DNA of 9,255 nucleotides, taken from positions 1 through 9,255 of the forward strand of contig JBGPZW010000133.1 in assembly GCA_041493955.1 (NCBI GenBank). The letters are read 5' to 3'. This document shows, piece by piece, positions 6,249 through 9,255 of the stretch. Numbering within the stretch: the stretch's first letter is position 1; the number at the start of each line of letters is the position of its first letter. The notes beneath the pieces were generated by a model. It was not told the DNA's origin, searched no databases, and saw nothing but the letters and a program-made list of their open reading frames with translations. The position numbers and the translations under genes are program-made. This stretch comes from QHYU01 sp041493955 (GTDB taxonomy: Bacteria; Acidobacteriota; Terriglobia; Acidiferrales; UBA7541).

Positions 6249-7739
6249 CTAGTGCCTTTCCGGTTGTTGCGACTGCAATTGCTGCAAATCTTCCTGCTCA
6301 ATATGCTCCATAAGGGCTTTACGACGTAGCAGGTAGCTTTTCAGGGTGTGCGTCAGCCGCACCGGCACGACCACCACCTGGTTGCGAATCATCACCCGCC
6401 AAGAGATCGGCCCGCGCGCCGGAACCAGGTGTGTTCCCCACTGGAAAATGAAACCCAGGTTCCAGAACACGAACAACGCGATCACCAGGCCTACGGCGAC
6501 AAACGCGCTCCGTTCACTCGCGAACCAGTTCCCGACCCGCTCCAGCAGCGCCGCCAGCCCGAGAATAAAGATCGGCGTAAGCGAGATGAAAAAGCGGTTG
6601 CCGAATGACGAGAGTCCATCCCATCCTGGCCGGCTGGCAATCAAGTAATAGAACGCCAGGGAGGTGATAACGAGATACCCTGCCAATTTTCTTTCTTGCC
6701 TCCACCACAGAAAAAGCCCCACCACAGCTGGAAACAGGAGCGGTGTCCAACTAAAGACTCCGTGATCGGAGGAAGCCAGCACGTCCCAAAGGGCCGGGGA
6801 CGTCCAGAACCATTCACTTAAGCCGGGATAGCCGGTCTTCAAGGGGCTACCGTAGATGATCTGCCTCGTAATAAACGTGGGCAGCAGCGCAAGGAGGGTT
6901 ACCGCTCCGAAGAGTAGGTGTGCCGAGAGCAGCCGCCCGAAAATTTTTCCGCGATGCACCGGTTGCCGCCACACCCCAGTGTAGTCGCCCAACGCCTCGA
7001 GCCCGGGCACTAGCACCAGTACGCCGTTGATGTAGTACACATTGATCATCAGCCCGGCGAGAGCGCCCAGCAAGATCCATTGGGCAAGCGTGCGCCCACC
7101 GCGAGTGCGGTCCCAGTACCACAGGAAGCATCCCACTGCGAAAACCGAGTGCGCGTGCGACCACGAGGGATTGAAATACATATACACCGGTAGTGAGCTG
7201 GCAAACCAGATCCCCAACGTAGCCAGAAAGGCCCAGCGCTCCTCGAAGTATTTCCGGGCCAAGCGGAATGTTAGGAGGAGCCCCACAAAGCCGTAGCCCG
7301 CCGTGGCCAGTGCCATCGTGACCAGATAAGGCCGCGAGAAGCCGTCGGCGGGAACGTGCGCGCCCATTCGGTTGAGACCCAGGACAGCACCGTGGACCAC
7401 CACGAGGAATGGTGCCCACAGCATCGAAGGCCCCACAGAGAAATTGTTGGTCACGTAACCCGTGGAGGTATAGAGGTCCGCTCGTAAGCGCCCGTTGGCG
7501 TCCACCCGGCTCATAACGAATGTGGAGTTGCCATACATATAGTCGTCCTCAAAGCGCAGGTCGCGGTCAATCAACAAAGAGCGGACGTACGCGTAATAGC
7601 CCACCCCATCGCCACGCACCCACGGGTTCACCAAGGGAAGCGTGAGGAGAAACAACACCACGAGAACTTTCTCCCGCGACGAGAGCCTGTGTTGACGCAG
7701 CGTCCCGCGCGCCTTCGGCTCAATGAGAGGCTCGGTCAT
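6249..7739 (-). CDS. Multi-pass membrane glycosyltransferase-like protein (GT-C, GT39/ArnT-like)
   Basis: This 496-residue membrane protein has about ten or eleven hydrophobic segments, beginning with VLVVLFLLTLPLVNP. The first extracytoplasmic loop reads GDGVGYYAYVRSLLIDRDLRFEDDY and holds acidic pairs in the place where GT-C enzymes carry their catalytic Asp/Glu. A HAHSVF motif follows PSW in a later segment, and the tail is a charged, Gln-rich cytoplasmic stretch ending in QQLQSQQPERH. GT-C enzymes take a sugar from a polyprenyl-phosphate carrier on the outer face of the inner membrane. ATG at 7739 is chosen; a GTG at 7754 is in frame five codons earlier but neither has a clear ribosome-binding site. 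It lies 44 bases after the aminotransferase stop, the widest gap in the window. Part of the gene looks less GC-rich than its neighbours. The fold assignment is fairly safe; enzymatic activity is inferred, and a polymerase or ligase role is possible. Confidence 0.78.
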   Translation of the reverse strand: MTEPLIEPKARGTLRQHRLSSREKVLVVLFLLTLPLVNPWVRGDGVGYYAYVRSLLIDRDLRFEDDYMYGNSTFVMSRVDANGRLRADLYTSTGYVTNNFSVGPSMLWAPFLVVVHGAVLGLNRMGAHVPADGFSRPYLVTMALATAGYGFVGLLLTFRLARKYFEERWAFLATLGIWFASSLPVYMYFNPSWSHAHSVFAVGCFLWYWDRTRGGRTLAQWILLGALAGLMINVYYINGVLVLVPGLEALGDYTGVWRQPVHRGKIFGRLLSAHLLFGAVTLLALLPTFITRQIIYGSPLKTGYPGLSEWFWTSPALWDVLASSDHGVFSWTPLLFPAVVGLFLWWRQERKLAGYLVITSLAFYYLIASRPGWDGLSSFGNRFFISLTPIFILGLAALLERVGNWFASERSAFVAVGLVIALFVFWNLGFIFQWGTHLVPARGPISWRVMIRNQVVVVPVRLTHTLKSYLLRRKALMEHIEQEDLQQLQSQQPERH

Positions 7740-7783
7740 AAGTGTGCCGACCACGGTTAAATGACGGGTCCCCAGAGCTCCGC

Positions 7784-8920
7784 TTACTCGACCTTCAACG
7801 ATTGGGCCACAGCCTGGCTTAAGGCCGACGCCACGTGTTCTCTCTGCGCCGAGGTCATCTCGGCATACATGGGCAGCGAAAGAATCCGCGCCGCCACGCG
7901 CTCCGTTACCGGGAACGCCCCGCGTTGATAGCCCAGATGCGCGCAGGCCTCCTGCAAATGGATGGGGACCGGATAGTGAATTCCTGTCGCCACCCCGTGA
8001 CTACGCACCGACTCCTGCACCTGGTCCCGATTCTCCACCTGAATGACATACAGGTGATAAACATGGACCGCCTTCTCAAGCTTGCCCGGGCGGAGCACGG
8101 GCAGCTCTTCGAGCAGGGCGTCGTAGGCTGCCGCGTGTTCTTGCCTCGCAGCATTCCAAGAATCGAGATGGGGCAGCTTGACGCGGAGAACGGCTGCCTG
8201 GATGGTGTCCAGCCGTGAGTTGGTTCCGGTGACTGCGTGGTGATACTTCGCTCGTTCGCCGTAATTACGCAGCCTCCGGAGTTTCTCCGCGACCGCAAGG
8301 TCGTTGGTGACCACCATACCACCATCACCATAGGCACCTAGATTCTTGGCCGGATAAAAGCTAAATGCTGCCGCATCTCCCCAGGCCCCAGCGCGGCGTC
8401 CGGCATAGCTCGCTCCATGTGCTTGAGCAGCGTCCTCGATCACTAGCAGATGGTGCCGACGCGCGACGGCCAGGACCGAGTCAAGATCTACAGGCTGGCC
8501 ATAGAGATGTACGGGCAGAATCGCGCGTGTGCGGGGAGTGATTGCGGCCTCCAGAGCTGCAGGATTCATGTTGTAGGTAATCGGGTCGGCATCCACCAGC
8601 ACGGGGCGTGCGCCCGCAGCCGAAATCGCCAACACCGTGGCGATGAAGGTGTTGGCCGCGGTGATCACTTCATCGCCCGGTGCGATGCCGTAGGCCCGCA
8701 GCGCCAGCTCCAATGCCGCCAGGCCCGAGCCCACGCCGATCCCATGGCGAGTGCCGATGTACCGCGCGAACTCCTCCTCGAACAAATTGACCTCACCGCC
8801 CAAGATGAAATCCGAGCGCTCGAGCACTCCTTGGATCGCTGCCTGAACCTCCGGGGCGATCCGAGCGTACTGCGCCTGCAAGTCCACGAAGGGCACGATC
8901 ATGCCAGGCCGCGTGGGCAT
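7784..8920 (-). CDS. DegT/DnrJ/EryC1/StrS-family sugar aminotransferase
   Basis: This 378-residue PLP enzyme should aminate a keto-sugar nucleotide, usually with glutamate as donor, to make an amino sugar for the polysaccharide. It begins MPTRPGMIVPFVDLQAQYAR. Family motifs are GVGSGLAALELAL (about 62-74), the PLP-ring contact Asp163 in VIEDAAQAHGA, and the Schiff-base Lys192 in FSFYPAKNLGAYGDGG. NYGERAKY and GTNSRLDTIQAAVLRVKL are also diagnostic. The overall style is closest to the 3-keto-6-deoxyhexose transaminases (QdtB/FdtB/DesV), but C4 transaminases (WecE/ArnB) cannot be excluded. ATG at 8920 is chosen, 8 bases after the glycosyltransferase stop. The frame extends to a GTG at 8980, but that would overlap the upstream gene by 52 bases and add residues unlike the family; ATG at 8902 is a further option. 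Length fits the family (about 370-390). Confidence 0.94.
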   Translation of the reverse strand: MPTRPGMIVPFVDLQAQYARIAPEVQAAIQGVLERSDFILGGEVNLFEEEFARYIGTRHGIGVGSGLAALELALRAYGIAPGDEVITAANTFIATVLAISAAGARPVLVDADPITYNMNPAALEAAITPRTRAILPVHLYGQPVDLDSVLAVARRHHLLVIEDAAQAHGASYAGRRAGAWGDAAAFSFYPAKNLGAYGDGGMVVTNDLAVAEKLRRLRNYGERAKYHHAVTGTNSRLDTIQAAVLRVKLPHLDSWNAARQEHAAAYDALLEELPVLRPGKLEKAVHVYHLYVIQVENRDQVQESVRSHGVATGIHYPVPIHLQEACAHLGYQRGAFPVTERVAARILSLPMYAEMTSAQREHVASALSQAVAQSLKVE

Positions 8921-8928
8921 AGGTGCGC

Positions 8929-9255
8929 TCACTTCTTCAGTCCCAGCCCAAGCAAGAAGATCGGCCGCAGGATGCTCCACCAGCCGGTGATGGGCCGCAT
9001 CTTGGTGTAGCCTTGGGCGTGGGGCGGATAGATTTTGGTAACGGGGACCTCCCGGTGGCGGTAGCCGCGCCGGATGACTTGAAAGAGCAGATACGGCTCA
9101 AGCTCATACTTGTCGAGCCACTGCTGCCGCCAGCAGATATTGGCGTCGCGCAGGATTGCGGTTCGAAACGCTCGAAATCCGTTGGTCGTTTCGGTCACGC
9201 GCTTGCCCACGCTCACCGAAAACAGCAGCGGATGCACATAGCGCGTGGCCAGGAC
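8929..9255 (-). CDS. Family 2 glycosyltransferase, DPM1-like, C-terminal part (cut by right edge)
   Basis: The C-terminal 108 residues of a larger protein are visible. The frame is open to the right edge, beginning VLATRYVHPLLFSVSVGKRV, and the in-frame GTG at 9237 should not be taken as a start. The segment TETTNGFRAFRTAILRD, then YELEPYLLFQVIRRGYRHREVPV, matches the second half of dolichyl/polyprenyl-phosphate sugar synthases (DPM1-like) and related GT2 enzymes, where a conserved (D/N)GFRA(F/Y) motif and the EVPV strand close the domain. The protein ends WSILRPIFLLGLGLKK, with a short hydrophobic stretch but no clear pair of membrane helices, so it is likely a peripheral membrane enzyme. 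It may make a polyprenyl-phosphate sugar or act directly on the glycan. The catalytic DDGS and DxD regions lie outside the window, so the exact type is uncertain. Confidence 0.85.
   Translation of the reverse strand, partial: VLATRYVHPLLFSVSVGKRVTETTNGFRAFRTAILRDANICWRQQWLDKYELEPYLLFQVIRRGYRHREVPVTKIYPPHAQGYTKMRPITGWWSILRPIFLLGLGLKK

Larger units (their letters stand above)
1..9255 (-). other. Single-direction operon for ABC-exported surface polysaccharide
   Basis: All ten genes read leftward. Junctions in transcription order are: 8 bases, 44 bases, 6, 3, a 23-base overlap, 5, 12, 4, and a 4-base ATGA overlap. No gap has room for both a terminator and a promoter except possibly 7740-7783, where I see neither a stable hairpin with a T-run nor convincing -35/-10 boxes. 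The presence of wzm and wzt, without an apparent Wzx flippase or Wzy polymerase in view, indicates the ABC-transporter-dependent route. The operon extends beyond both edges. Confidence 0.85.

Noticed and set aside
8921..8980. A GTG start at 8980 for the aminotransferase
   Set aside because: It would overlap the upstream glycosyltransferase by 52 bases and add residues atypical for the family; ATG 8920 falls just after the upstream stop.
1..9255. RNA genes, CRISPR arrays, insertion sequences, phage or defence genes
   Set aside because: No repeats with spacers, no transposase or integrase-like frame, no tRNA-like cloverleaf, and almost no non-coding space were seen on either strand.

Overview
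The window holds one continuous block of ten co-directional genes, all on the minus strand, so the block is transcribed from right (position 9255) to left (position 1). The genes are those of a cell-surface polysaccharide or O-antigen biosynthesis and export locus of the ABC-transporter-dependent type. The first and last genes are cut by the window edges. The DNA is GC-rich, G/C-ending codons dominate and TTG is used twice as a start. The combination of a Wzt with a carbohydrate-binding tail, Wzm, FkbM-type methyltransferase and several glycosyltransferases suggests a high-GC Gram-negative bacterium. Overall sequence style is reminiscent of Acidobacteriota or similar soil/environmental phyla, but the sequence alone does not prove the phylum.

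In transcription order: (1) 9255-8929, the C-terminal end of a DPM1-like family 2 glycosyltransferase; (2) 8920-7784, a DegT/DnrJ/EryC1/StrS sugar aminotransferase; (3) 7739-6249, a multi-pass membrane protein of GT-C (GT39/ArnT-like) type; (4) 6242-5388, the ABC-2 permease Wzm; (5) 5384-4137, the ATPase Wzt with a C-terminal sugar-recognition domain; (6) 4159-3338, a class I SAM methyltransferase starting at TTG inside the end of wzt; (7) 3332-2259, an NAD-dependent epimerase/dehydratase of the CDP-paratose 2-epimerase type, also starting at TTG; (8) 2246-1338, a putative glycosyltransferase of a family common in such loci; (9) 1333-257, a family 2 glycosyltransferase; (10) 260 to beyond 1, the N-terminal part of an FkbM-family methyltransferase.

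Adjacent genes overlap (23 and 4 bases) or are separated by 3 to 12 bases. The one larger gap is 44 bases (7740-7783), in which I see no promoter or terminator. There is no stretch of 300 bases without a gene. The simplest reading is a single operon whose promoter lies upstream of position 9255.

How the parts fit together (inference): the aminotransferase and the epimerase shape unusual nucleotide sugars. The cytoplasmic glycosyltransferases assemble the chain on a lipid carrier and the methyltransferases decorate or cap it. Wzt recognises the finished chain and Wzm carries it across the inner membrane. The GT-C membrane protein could add a further sugar from a polyprenyl-phosphate donor on the outer face, with the DPM1-like enzyme at the right edge as a candidate maker of that donor. 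I found no RNA genes, mobile elements, CRISPR arrays or defence systems. The locus is a recognisable type, and the points worth a second look are details inside it: the Phe replacing the catalytic Tyr of the epimerase, the wzt/methyltransferase overlap, and an ArnC/ArnB/ArnT-like trio.
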